This document shows positions 1-5,692 of a stretch of 7,733 nt of DNA, in pieces. A program made the position numbers and the translations under genes. Within the stretch, counting starts at the first letter, position 1; each line of letters opens with the position of its first letter. Origin of the DNA: Veillonella sp. (lineage in GTDB: Bacteria > Bacillota > Negativicutes > Veillonellales > Veillonellaceae). The notes under the pieces were generated by a model. It saw nothing but the letters and a program-made list of their open reading frames with translations. It had not been told where the DNA came from and did no database searches. The stretch lies in the NCBI GenBank assembly GCA_022737715.1, contig JAIITD010000080.1, positions 1 through 7,733 of the forward strand, in the 5' to 3' direction.

Positions 1-513
1 AATGTAGATCATCAAATGCAATTAGCCGGAGTAGATAAAAATAGATTTTATTATATGCAAGGTGATTATGGATTATGGCAGTGTTCTGAGCCATGTCATC
101 AAAAGACTTATGATAATGAAGAACAAGTTCGGCGTATGGTAAAAGAGCAAAAGGATATGAAAATTCCTACAGAATTAATTCCTCATTGTCCTAGATGTGG
201 TGAATTGATGACGATGAATTTGCGTATTGATGGCAACTTTGTACAAGATGAGGGTTGGTATGCGGCACAAGATAGATATGCTACATTTATAGAGAGCTAT
301 AGAGATAAGAAAATTATATTGTTAGAATTGGGTGTTGGTTATAATACACCGATGATTATTAAGTATCCATTTATGCGTATGGCCCATGACAATATAGATG
401 CTTTGTATGTACCAATTAATATGGAAGAGCAACCTATACCTTTTGAAATTCATAAAAATACTGTATCATTTAATGATGATATTAAAAAAGTTTTGAATGA
501 TTTGTTAGCTTAA
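1..513 (+). CDS. SirTM-like (class M) sirtuin, NAD-dependent; 5' end missing
   Basis: The frame is open to the left edge, so only the C-terminal 170 residues are visible; an internal ATG at 16 is not the real start. The fragment starts inside the sirtuin core. NVDHQMQLAG (residues 1-10) matches the canonical N-I-D-x-L-H-x-x-A-G block, with Met in place of its His. In YMQGDYGLWQC (18-28) the catalytic His of the E-x-H-G motif is replaced by Gln20. Zinc-finger cysteines follow as C28-x3-C32 and C63-x2-C66 (CPRC). LELGVGYNTP (108-117) matches the late NAD-binding loop. The His-to-Gln change is a feature of class M sirtuins, a family reported to act as protein ADP-ribosyltransferases linked to macrodomain and lipoylation genes, rather than as deacylases. 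Activity here is inferred. The ogt gene starts 17 nt downstream, so co-transcription is likely. Sirtuin-family membership is near certain; the class M assignment is likely. Confidence 0.85.
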   Translation, partial: NVDHQMQLAGVDKNRFYYMQGDYGLWQCSEPCHQKTYDNEEQVRRMVKEQKDMKIPTELIPHCPRCGELMTMNLRIDGNFVQDEGWYAAQDRYATFIESYRDKKIILLELGVGYNTPMIIKYPFMRMAHDNIDALYVPINMEEQPIPFEIHKNTVSFNDDIKKVLNDLLA

Positions 514-530
514 GAAGGAGTTAATGTACT

Positions 531-1028
531 ATGAATTATAAATACACCTATGAAAGTCCGTTAGGAACGATGATAATGCTTGGTACATTAACGTATTTAA
601 CAGATTTATTTTTCGTTGATGAAGCTCATGCACCTAGTTTTGATGATGCGGAGTATATTGAACAAAAAACAGGTCCTTTTGAAGTGACCATTATGTGGCT
701 AGATCAATATTTTAAAGGACAAAAACCGTTTATTACGCCACCGATACAACTAGAAGGAACTGAGTTCCGTAAATCTGTATGGTCTATATTACAAACTATC
801 CCTTATGGTAAGACCATAACTTATGGTGAAATAGGTAAGCAGATTGCTGAAAAACAAGGCAAAGAAACATTTTCTGCTCAAGCTGTAGGAGGTGCTGTAG
901 GACATAATCCTATATCTATTATTGTTCCATGTCATCGCGTTATCGGTAGTAATGGTAAATTGACAGGATATGCAGGTGGTATTGAACGTAAGAAATATAT
1001 GCTCGATCTTGAGGCGGAACATAAATAA
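531..1028 (+). CDS. ogt: Methylated-DNA--protein-cysteine S-methyltransferase (O6-alkylguanine-DNA alkyltransferase)
   Basis: This 165-aa protein is full length for the small cytosolic Ogt family. It repairs O6-alkylguanine and O4-alkylthymine by a one-time transfer of the alkyl group to its own cysteine. The start is set by AGAAGGAG at 513-520, 10 nt before the ATG. A short N-terminal beta domain (about 1-70) is followed by the winged-helix DNA-binding domain: PYGKTITYGEI (91-101), AVGGAVGHNP (118-127), then the active-site PCHRV with acceptor Cys134 and its partner His135. GYAGG (146-150) forms the substrate loop, and Glu161 aligns with the Glu of the Cys-His-Glu relay. One oddity: the arginine that normally precedes AVGG, the base-flipping 'arginine finger', is Gln117 here. 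This appears to be a recurring variant in Firmicutes Ogt proteins rather than a loss of function. It is probably the last gene of an operon with the upstream sirtuin and ends before a strong hairpin. Confidence 0.95.
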   Translation: MNYKYTYESPLGTMIMLGTLTYLTDLFFVDEAHAPSFDDAEYIEQKTGPFEVTIMWLDQYFKGQKPFITPPIQLEGTEFRKSVWSILQTIPYGKTITYGEIGKQIAEKQGKETFSAQAVGGAVGHNPISIIVPCHRVIGSNGKLTGYAGGIERKKYMLDLEAEHK

Positions 1029-1078
1029 GTACATATTAGATTGTAAAATCATATTTAAATAGATTTATAAAAAAGAAG

Positions 1079-1124
1079 AAAGAGATTACTCATGATGGAT
1101 AGACACATCATAGGTAATCTCTTT
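1079..1124. terminator. Bidirectional rho-independent terminator between ogt and the FAH gene
   Basis: The 9-bp arms AGAGATTAC (1081-1089) and GTAATCTCT (1114-1122) pair perfectly. A 2x2 internal mismatch (TC/AG) follows, then a second stem ATGATG (1092-1097) / CATCAT (1106-1111) and an 8-nt loop. The base extends by A-T pairs at 1079-1080 / 1123-1124. A T run (1122-1125) follows on the plus strand, and an A-rich run (about 1070-1080) gives a U-tract on the minus strand. The hairpin can therefore end both the ogt transcript and the convergent FAH-family transcript. It is the only notable element in the 129 nt between them. Confidence 0.85.
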
Positions 1125-1157
1125 TGGTATATATAGGTTATTTATTTATCCAGGAAA

Positions 1158-1823
1158 TTATTTAAATTGATTTACTAATGTACCAATACCACTAATTGTA
1201 ATAGATACTGTATCACCTGATTTTAGCCAACCATATCGTTCTTCATTTTTACCGAGTACAACGCCACTAGGTGTACCAGTAAAGATGATGTCACCTTCTT
1301 GTAGTGTAATATACCGAGATACAAATTCGATAATCGCATCCGGCTTAAACAGCATTTGTTGTAATTGGGCTTGTTGACGAACCTCTCCGTTGACGGTCGT
1401 TGTAATGGTAGCATTGTCAAAATCAAATTCGTCAGGTGATACGATGACAGGACCGATAGGAGCAAAGTTATCTAGTGATTTGCCGAGAATCCATTGAGAG
1501 CCTCTAAATTGTAAGGTTCGAGCTGATACATCATTACCTATGGTATATCCTAAGATATGTTCTTTTGCTTGTTCACGAGATATATTTTTCCCAGTTTTAC
1601 TAATGATGATGACGAGCTCTCCTTCGTAATCATAATGAAAGGATTCATCTTCGATAGTAATTGTATCTTGATGATTTGCAAGTGCATTTGTAGTTTTCAT
1701 AAAGATTTCTGGAAAATCATGTGTGGCAAGACTTGTTTCTGCAATATGGTCCGCATAATTAAGGCCTATACAGATGATATTTTTAGGATTTGAAATTAGT
1801 TTATGATTAGTAGATTCTTTCAT
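1158..1823 (-). CDS. Fumarylacetoacetate hydrolase family protein (FAHD1-like)
   Basis: This 221-aa single-domain protein has the usual length for short bacterial FAH-fold enzymes (FAHD1/YcgM type). These are divalent-metal-dependent hydrolases, decarboxylases or isomerases acting on acylpyruvates, oxaloacetate or related 2-keto acids. Visible motifs, numbered from the chosen start: the GLNYADH block (20-26, candidate catalytic His26), FMKTTNAL (41-48), YEGEL with metal ligands Glu67 and Glu69, GYTIGNDVSAR (92-102) with metal ligand Asp98, GKSLDNFAPIGP (114-125, Lys115) and FTGTPSGV (181-188). An in-frame ATG lies seven codons upstream (1842-1844), but the AAGGAGG Shine-Dalgarno falls inside that extension, so the start at 1823 is preferred. 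The gene stands alone, convergent with ogt and divergent from the unknown gene at 1973. The fold and catalytic residues are clear; the substrate cannot be read from the sequence. Confidence 0.92.
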   Translation of the reverse strand: MKESTNHKLISNPKNIICIGLNYADHIAETSLATHDFPEIFMKTTNALANHQDTITIEDESFHYDYEGELVIIISKTGKNISREQAKEHILGYTIGNDVSARTLQFRGSQWILGKSLDNFAPIGPVIVSPDEFDFDNATITTTVNGEVRQQAQLQQMLFKPDAIIEFVSRYITLQEGDIIFTGTPSGVVLGKNEERYGWLKSGDTVSITISGIGTLVNQFK

Positions 1824-1831
1824 GAGCGATA

Positions 1832-1838
1832 CCTCCTT
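1832..1838 (-). promoter_or_regulatory. Ribosome binding site that fixes the FAH gene start
   Basis: On the minus strand this reads AAGGAGG, a perfect Shine-Dalgarno, with 8 nt to the ATG at 1823. It lies within the codons that would follow the alternative upstream ATG (1844), which argues against that longer start. Confidence 0.85.
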
Positions 1839-1859
1839 ACACATTAGGATATTAAGTTT

Positions 1860-1865
1860 ATTATA
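1860..1865 (-). promoter_or_regulatory. Putative -10 element of the FAH-family gene
   Basis: The minus strand carries a perfect TATAAT about 37 nt upstream of the chosen ATG, inside a very AT-rich divergent intergenic region. No good -35 lies at 16-18 nt spacing; the best nearby sequence is only TTTATT-like. TTGATA (1894-1899) is too far away to pair with it. In such AT-rich DNA a chance match is possible. Confidence 0.35.
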
Positions 1866-1934
1866 ATATATATTGGTATGTAATAAATAATTTTATCAAA
1901 TAATTATGTAGAGGAATTTTTGTCACATCCTGTT

Positions 1935-1943
1935 TGTTATACT
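1935..1943 (+). promoter_or_regulatory. Putative extended -10 promoter of the unknown 401-aa gene
   Basis: TGT followed by TATACT forms an extended -10 (TGN + 5/6 match), 29 nt before the start codon. A TTGTCA at 1920-1925 is only 12 nt away, too close to act as a standard -35, so this would rely on the extended -10. The divergent gap of about 150 nt otherwise shows only AT-rich sequence. Confidence 0.4.
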
Positions 1944-1960
1944 TAAAAAAAATAATAAAA

Positions 1961-1966
1961 GGAGGA
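1961..1966 (+). promoter_or_regulatory. Ribosome binding site that fixes the start of the 401-aa gene
   Basis: GGAGGA sits 6 nt before the ATG at 1973. An in-frame ATG at 1934 would put this site inside the coding region and would overlap the predicted -10 element, so the start at 1973 is preferred. Confidence 0.85.
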
Positions 1967-1972
1967 GACCTT

Positions 1973-3178
1973 ATGTATATCCGTAGAAATGTGACAGATA
2001 AATTTATAGGTTTCGTAGCGTTTTGTGACATTATAAGTACTGGTAGTTGGTATGGTAATTTACCAGATGGCGTTCCAAAGGAAGTGAGATTTAATCGTAA
2101 AGATTACTATATTGAAGAGATACAACATATTTATATTAAGGAAACCATTAGTGTTACCTATGGTATTAAATGGGAGCATATCTCGAAACCTGTAGACGGT
2201 AAAATAGAATCCTTCACTACTAAGGAGTACTCAATTGAAGAATCTAAAAAACAATATTTATTAGAGCTTATGGGGCGTAGATTTTCCGATGATATTGTCC
2301 TATATGATGAGGATGAGTGTGCTGTTCAAGTGCAGCTTATCAACACTGATGGAACAGAGTTCACATATGAATTCCCCTTTGATAATGAAATGAGGGCCAT
2401 GTCTATACTATTCAGACAAATTCTAAGTGCGCCTACATTGCTTTTATTTGATGGAAATCGTGAAAAAGATAGAATCCAAGAGATTCATATAGAAGTACAA
2501 AAAAATATATACCAAGAATATGGTGACGTAAATACATTGAGTTTTAATTGGACGCATCCGTCTATTTCCATTGATTGTCATAGTAAGCAATATGGACACT
2601 CTAGCCATAGTCATAGCGAGTATATAGATGCACAGATGATTCATCAATTGAAACAAGATATTGACTTTCACCTTGGTGATACATTGTATAATCTAAATAC
2701 CTTTAGTCTTGGTGAAAGTCATGACTATGATAAAGACTCTGCTCGTGGTGGTATTGTAACAGTACGAATTAAATGGGCTCATAAAGAGGCTACATTGTTT
2801 ATTGGGAATGTAACCAATCAGTATGTACCAGTTTGGTATAAAAATCTAATTACTTTTATACGTGCTCATACAAGAGACAAATCTTTACAAGAGTTTTTAC
2901 AATCCAATCATACATCTGATAGAAAAATATATACGTATTGCTCTGTATATATTTTTAAAGTTAACCAAGCCTTTTATTATCGTACCGATAGAAATGATAT
3001 ATATGAAGGTGATATTGTAAAAGTTCCTTTTGGATTAGATAATACAGTTCGTACTGGTCGCGTAGAATCTATTTCATATCATACTCGTTATGATGTACCT
3101 TATGATTTGAATCGTACTAAGTTTATTATAGATAAACTTCCGACCTCTATAGAATGTGTTGAAATAACTTGCTCATAG
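1973..3178 (+). CDS. Uncharacterised 401-aa protein with a C-terminal GD-x-VxVPFG module
   Basis: I do not recognise this protein as a whole. It has no signal peptide or membrane segment and is rich in charged and aromatic residues, so it is probably cytosolic. Much of it looks like beta-strand with short helices. Three W-x-H motifs (KWEH 66-69, NWTH 192-195, KWAH 267-270) each follow strand-like sequence and may mark a repeated beta unit. A His/Ser-rich patch lies at 203-216. The last part (about 322-388) reads like a small separate domain: an aromatic strand with FYYRTD (334-339), EGDIVKVPFG (345-354), a GRVESI strand (362-367) and PYDLNRTK (376-383). This GD-V-VPFG...G-V pattern resembles the N-terminal beta-barrel of PriA helicase and similar modules at the ends of many hypothetical Firmicutes proteins; that is a similarity of pattern, not proven homology. 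ilvE follows 43 nt downstream with no terminator between them, but ilvE probably also has its own promoter. Confidence 0.85.
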   Translation: MYIRRNVTDKFIGFVAFCDIISTGSWYGNLPDGVPKEVRFNRKDYYIEEIQHIYIKETISVTYGIKWEHISKPVDGKIESFTTKEYSIEESKKQYLLELMGRRFSDDIVLYDEDECAVQVQLINTDGTEFTYEFPFDNEMRAMSILFRQILSAPTLLLFDGNREKDRIQEIHIEVQKNIYQEYGDVNTLSFNWTHPSISIDCHSKQYGHSSHSHSEYIDAQMIHQLKQDIDFHLGDTLYNLNTFSLGESHDYDKDSARGGIVTVRIKWAHKEATLFIGNVTNQYVPVWYKNLITFIRAHTRDKSLQEFLQSNHTSDRKIYTYCSVYIFKVNQAFYYRTDRNDIYEGDIVKVPFGLDNTVRTGRVESISYHTRYDVPYDLNRTKFIIDKLPTSIECVEITCS

Positions 3179-3187
3179 TGTTAAGAT
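3159..3187 (+). promoter_or_regulatory. Putative ilvE promoter inside the end of the upstream gene
   Basis: TTGAAA (3159-3164) is followed after 17 nt by TAAGAT (3182-3187), which is preceded by TGT (3179-3181) to give an extended -10. The -35 and spacing are good and the -10 hexamer matches at 4 of 6. Transcription would begin near 3194, leaving a leader of roughly 28 nt, too short for a T-box or attenuator. Confidence 0.45.
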
Positions 3188-3208
3188 TATTAGTATATTA
3201 ATATGCAT

Positions 3209-3214
3209 GGAGGT
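3209..3214 (+). promoter_or_regulatory. Ribosome binding site that fixes the ilvE start
   Basis: GGAGGT lies 7 nt before the ATG at 3222. It overlaps an in-frame upstream ATG at 3207, so the five-codon-longer reading from 3207 is unlikely to be used. Confidence 0.85.
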
Positions 3215-3221
3215 CATTGTT

Positions 3222-4244
3222 ATGAGTAAGAATATTGATTGGGATAATCTCGGTTTTGGTTATGTAGAAACCGATTATCGTTATTTGACTACATATAAAG
3301 ATGGTAAATGGGATGAAGGCGGTTTAATTACTGATGCTAACGTTGTCCTTAATGAATGTGCAGGTGTATTCCAATATGCGCAAACTGTATTCGAAGGTTT
3401 GAAAGCATACTACACTAAAGATGGTCACATCGTATGTTTCCGTCCGGATCTAAACGCTGAACGTTTAAATCAATCTTGTGAACGCCTCGTAATGCCTACA
3501 TTACCTGAAGGTCGTTTCATTGAAGCTGTAAAAGAAGTAGTAAAAGCTAATAAAGATTTTGTACCTCCTTACGGTCATGGTGCAAGCCTTTATATTCGTC
3601 CTTACATGATGGGTACTAACTCCGTTATCGGTGTAAAACCAGCTGACGAATATCAATTCCGTGTATTCACAACACCAGTAGGCCCTTACTTTAAAGGTGG
3701 CGCAAAACCAATCAAAATCCGCATTACTGATTTTGACCGTGCTGCTCCTCATGGTACTGGTCATATCAAAGCTGGTCTTAACTACGCTATGAGTTTGTAC
3801 GCTATTACTGATGCACATGCAAAAGGTTATGCTGAAAATATGTACCTTGATGCAGCTACTCGTACTCATGTAGAAGAAACTGGTGGTGCTAACTTCATCT
3901 TCATTTCTAAAGATGGTGCATTGGTAACACCTAAATCCGATAGTATCTTGCCATCCATTACACGTCGTTCCTTGATGTATGTAGCAGAACATTATCTTGG
4001 TATGAAAGTAGAACATCGTCCTGTTCATAAAGATGAATTAAAAGATTTTGCAGAAATCGGCCTTTGCGGTACAGCAGCTGTTATTTCTCCAGTAGGTCAA
4101 ATCGATACTCCAGAAGGCACTATTAATGTACCAGCTGGCATGGATGATATGGGCCCTGTAACTAAAAAATTATATGATACATTACTTGGTATCCAACATG
4201 GCGAAATCGAAGCTCCAGAAGGTTGGGTAGTTAAGATTTGCTAA
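3222..4244 (+). CDS. ilvE: Branched-chain amino acid aminotransferase
   Basis: This fold-type-IV PLP enzyme interconverts leucine, isoleucine and valine with their 2-keto acids, using glutamate/2-oxoglutarate. At 340 aa it belongs to the longer BCAT group (BCAT_beta type, shared with eukaryotes and many Bacillota) rather than the ~309-aa E. coli type. Visible motifs: FEGLKAY (57-63), Arg81 in the RLNQS phosphate-contact block, YIRPYMMG (124-131), GTGHIKAGLNYA (178-189) with PLP-binding Lys183, EETGGANFIF (218-227) whose Glu219 faces the pyridine nitrogen, and GTAAVISPV (283-291) at the phosphate end. The redox CxxC of human BCATs is absent at that last site (Ala/Ser). The gene uses noticeably more C-ending codons (for example TTC, ATC, TAC) than the unknown gene before it, consistent with high expression. 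It ends at a strong hairpin terminator. The leader is too short for a T-box, so any regulation would act at the promoter. Confidence 0.96.
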   Translation: MSKNIDWDNLGFGYVETDYRYLTTYKDGKWDEGGLITDANVVLNECAGVFQYAQTVFEGLKAYYTKDGHIVCFRPDLNAERLNQSCERLVMPTLPEGRFIEAVKEVVKANKDFVPPYGHGASLYIRPYMMGTNSVIGVKPADEYQFRVFTTPVGPYFKGGAKPIKIRITDFDRAAPHGTGHIKAGLNYAMSLYAITDAHAKGYAENMYLDAATRTHVEETGGANFIFISKDGALVTPKSDSILPSITRRSLMYVAEHYLGMKVEHRPVHKDELKDFAEIGLCGTAAVISPVGQIDTPEGTINVPAGMDDMGPVTKKLYDTLLGIQHGEIEAPEGWVVKIC

Positions 4245-4275
4245 TCTTTTAGTAATATAAAAGAATACAATATAA

Positions 4276-4313
4276 AAACATCCTCCATAATCAGATGATT
4301 GTGGAGGATGTTT
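4276..4313. terminator. Bidirectional hairpin terminator between ilvE and the thioesterase gene
   Basis: The arms at 4276-4292 and 4297-4313 pair over 17 bp with one G-T pair and a 4-nt AGAT loop; the core is ACATCCTCCA / TGGAGGATGT. T-rich sequence follows on the plus strand (4311-4319). The A-rich stretch before the stem (4269-4278) supplies a U-tract for the minus-strand transcript. The hairpin lies 31 nt past the ilvE stop and 34 nt past the stop of the convergent gene, so it can serve both. Confidence 0.9.
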
Positions 4314-4347
4314 GTGTTTACGAAATTATTTTATTGAATCGGCCTAT

Positions 4348-4740
4348 TTAGTTTGATGCTTTTCGTGCACCAACTTTAGACATAAATTTTTCGTTGTTAA
4401 TGACGAATCTCTCGTGTGTGCCTTTACCAATGATACCAATACCATCGGAGGCTTCGATGGCAAAGGAGATTTTACGTCCTTCTACAGCTGTTACTGTAGC
4501 CGTAGCCGTAATGGTAGCACCTATAGGGGAAGGGGCATCATGGCTAATAGATAGAGCAATACCTACCGTACCTTCACCGTCGTTTAATTCTGGTTGTACC
4601 GCTGCTTGTGCAGCTTCTTCCATAAGTGCACACATAGCAGGCGTAGCAAATACTTCAAGAGATCCAGACTTCATTGTTTTTGCAATATTAGATTCTGTAA
4701 CTGTAACTGTTGCTGTCGCAGATTGACCAACTTGTATCAT
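4348..4740 (-). CDS. FlK-like hotdog-fold acyl-CoA thioesterase
   Basis: This 130-aa single hotdog domain has the length and motif order of the thioesterase family that includes fluoroacetyl-CoA thioesterase FlK. Such enzymes hydrolyse small acyl-CoA thioesters in the cytosol, usually as dimers. SGSLEVFATPAM (25-36), TVGIALSISHDAPSPIG (58-74) and GIIGKGTHERFVIN (102-115) are the family signatures. Spacing matches the FlK triad Thr42/Glu50/His76 and Gly69 residue for residue: here Thr33, Glu41, His67 and Gly60. The full triad suggests an active enzyme, but general family members are not fluoroacetate-specific and the natural substrate is unknown. The start is supported by AGAAGG (4747-4752) 6 nt upstream. 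The gene is monocistronic, convergent with ilvE and divergent from the TVP38-family gene. Its position next to ilvE might hint at branched or short acyl-CoA handling, but the two genes are on opposite strands and separated by a terminator. Confidence 0.9.
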   Translation of the reverse strand: MIQVGQSATATVTVTESNIAKTMKSGSLEVFATPAMCALMEEAAQAAVQPELNDGEGTVGIALSISHDAPSPIGATITATATVTAVEGRKISFAIEASDGIGIIGKGTHERFVINNEKFMSKVGARKASN

Positions 4741-4778
4741 AGTAAACCTTCTTTCATTATGAATTAGAATATATTTGT

Positions 4779-4809
4779 ATTATACAACTCTTACGAGTAT
4801 ATATGCTAA
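4779..4809 (-). promoter_or_regulatory. Putative promoter of the thioesterase gene
   Basis: The minus strand has a perfect TATAAT (4779-4784) about 39 nt upstream of the ATG. A TTAGCA at 4804-4809 could act as a weak -35 with a long 19-nt spacer. A short palindrome, ACTC-TTAC-GAGT (4787-4798), falls between the two elements. Confidence 0.4.
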
Positions 4810-4874
4810 TTTTGTAATGATAAAATTTATTATTTCCTTAAATAGACTTAATTATACAGACTCTATAGAATCCG

Positions 4875-4883
4875 TGCTATAAT
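4875..4883 (+). promoter_or_regulatory. Extended -10 promoter of the TVP38-family/aminotransferase unit
   Basis: TGC directly followed by TATAAT gives a perfect extended -10, 28 nt before the start codon of the membrane protein gene. The -35 position (about 4855-4860, TACAGA) is a poor match, which is common when TGN is present. Transcription would start near 4890, leaving a leader of about 22 nt. Confidence 0.6.
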
Positions 4884-4911
4884 AGTACTAGTTTTATTAA
4901 ACGAGGTAACT

Positions 4912-5649
4912 ATGAAAGAACGAAAATTTTCGCCTTCTGGTGAAGGCTTGGTGCAGGTAATAGCGGGCATATTATTTGTCGTATTACTGATCATCATTAA
5001 TATTGTAGATCCAACATTTTACCCAACTATGTGGCATTTAGCTACGAGCGGTTCTATGGAGGAAATTGCTGAGTATATCCAAGGCTATGGTCCTATGGCC
5101 ATGGTGGTGAGCATGCTCCTTGATATTTTTGTCAATGCTGTAGGGTTTTTGCCATCCATCTTTATTTCCACAGCGAATGGTCTTGTGTTCGGCATGTGGC
5201 CAGGCATTATTATTTCATGGCTCGCTGAAACCATTGGGGTAGTCATCAGCTTTTACATTATGCGTTATTTCTTACGAGATGCGGCGGATAAGCTAATTTC
5301 TAAGAGTACCACATTGATGAAGGTTGATGATTTTTCCGGTAATAATGGTTTTGTGGTCATGTTATTTGCTAGATCATTACCTTATTTTCCATCTGGTGTC
5401 ATCACTGCGCTAGGGGCTATCAGTAAGATTAAACCGCGTGATTATATTTTGGCCAATTTAATTGGTAAATTTCCGTCTACAGCCCTTGAAGTTGCTATTG
5501 GCACAGATATTGTCAACTTCCAAGAGAATATGGGGCGTCTAGGTATTATTGTCGTCGTAGCAGCCATTGTATATTTTATTCTATGGAAGGTATATAAACG
5601 ATATATTAATAAACGTAATGCAGAACGAGAACATGATCCTAATGCTTAA
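4912..5649 (+). CDS. TVP38/TMEM64 family (DedA-superfamily) membrane protein
   Basis: This 245-aa integral membrane protein has about six hydrophobic segments: roughly 13-32, 61-78, 80-100, 100-118, 147-170 and 209-226. The core carries the family signature: FLPSIFISTANGLVFG (79-94) as a re-entrant proline/glycine segment, a G-x-x-x-S-F-Y segment ending in an MRYFLRD arginine motif (117-123), then LFARSLPYFPSGVITALGAI (151-170) with Arg154 and Pro157, and KPRDYILANLIGKFPST (174-190). Family members are thought to move lipids or lipid carriers across membranes, or to support proton-dependent membrane homeostasis; the exact role here is unknown. The C-terminal tail is highly charged and probably cytosolic. 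GAGG lies 5 nt before the start. The gene is probably the first of two in an operon, since the aminotransferase starts 43 nt downstream with no terminator between. Confidence 0.92.
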   Translation: MKERKFSPSGEGLVQVIAGILFVVLLIIINIVDPTFYPTMWHLATSGSMEEIAEYIQGYGPMAMVVSMLLDIFVNAVGFLPSIFISTANGLVFGMWPGIIISWLAETIGVVISFYIMRYFLRDAADKLISKSTTLMKVDDFSGNNGFVVMLFARSLPYFPSGVITALGAISKIKPRDYILANLIGKFPSTALEVAIGTDIVNFQENMGRLGIIVVVAAIVYFILWKVYKRYINKRNAEREHDPNA

Positions 5650-5692
5650 TAAACATGTATTTCTATGTAATTAAAATAAAAGAGGCGATACT

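Noticed and set aside
789..1052. Open frame on the minus strand inside ogt
   Set aside because: Antisense to a clearly conserved gene, no ribosome site, and Cys/Phe/Ser-rich low-quality protein; a shadow frame.
1920..1943. TTGTCA ... TATACT as a standard -35/-10 pair
   Set aside because: The spacer is only 12 nt; the extended -10 reading is more plausible.
2579..2620. His/Ser-rich stretch of the unknown protein as a metal-binding site
   Set aside because: Several His residues occur between 203 and 212, but there is no recognised metal motif and nothing else supports it, so it is only described in the gene entry.
3501..4028. 175-codon minus-strand frame opposite ilvE
   Set aside because: It mirrors the codon pattern of ilvE on the other strand, has no ribosome site, and its translation resembles no known protein.
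4394..4726. 110-codon plus-strand frame opposite the thioesterase gene
   Set aside because: The opposite strand encodes a full catalytic domain with a good ribosome site. This frame is an Ala/Val-rich reflection of it.
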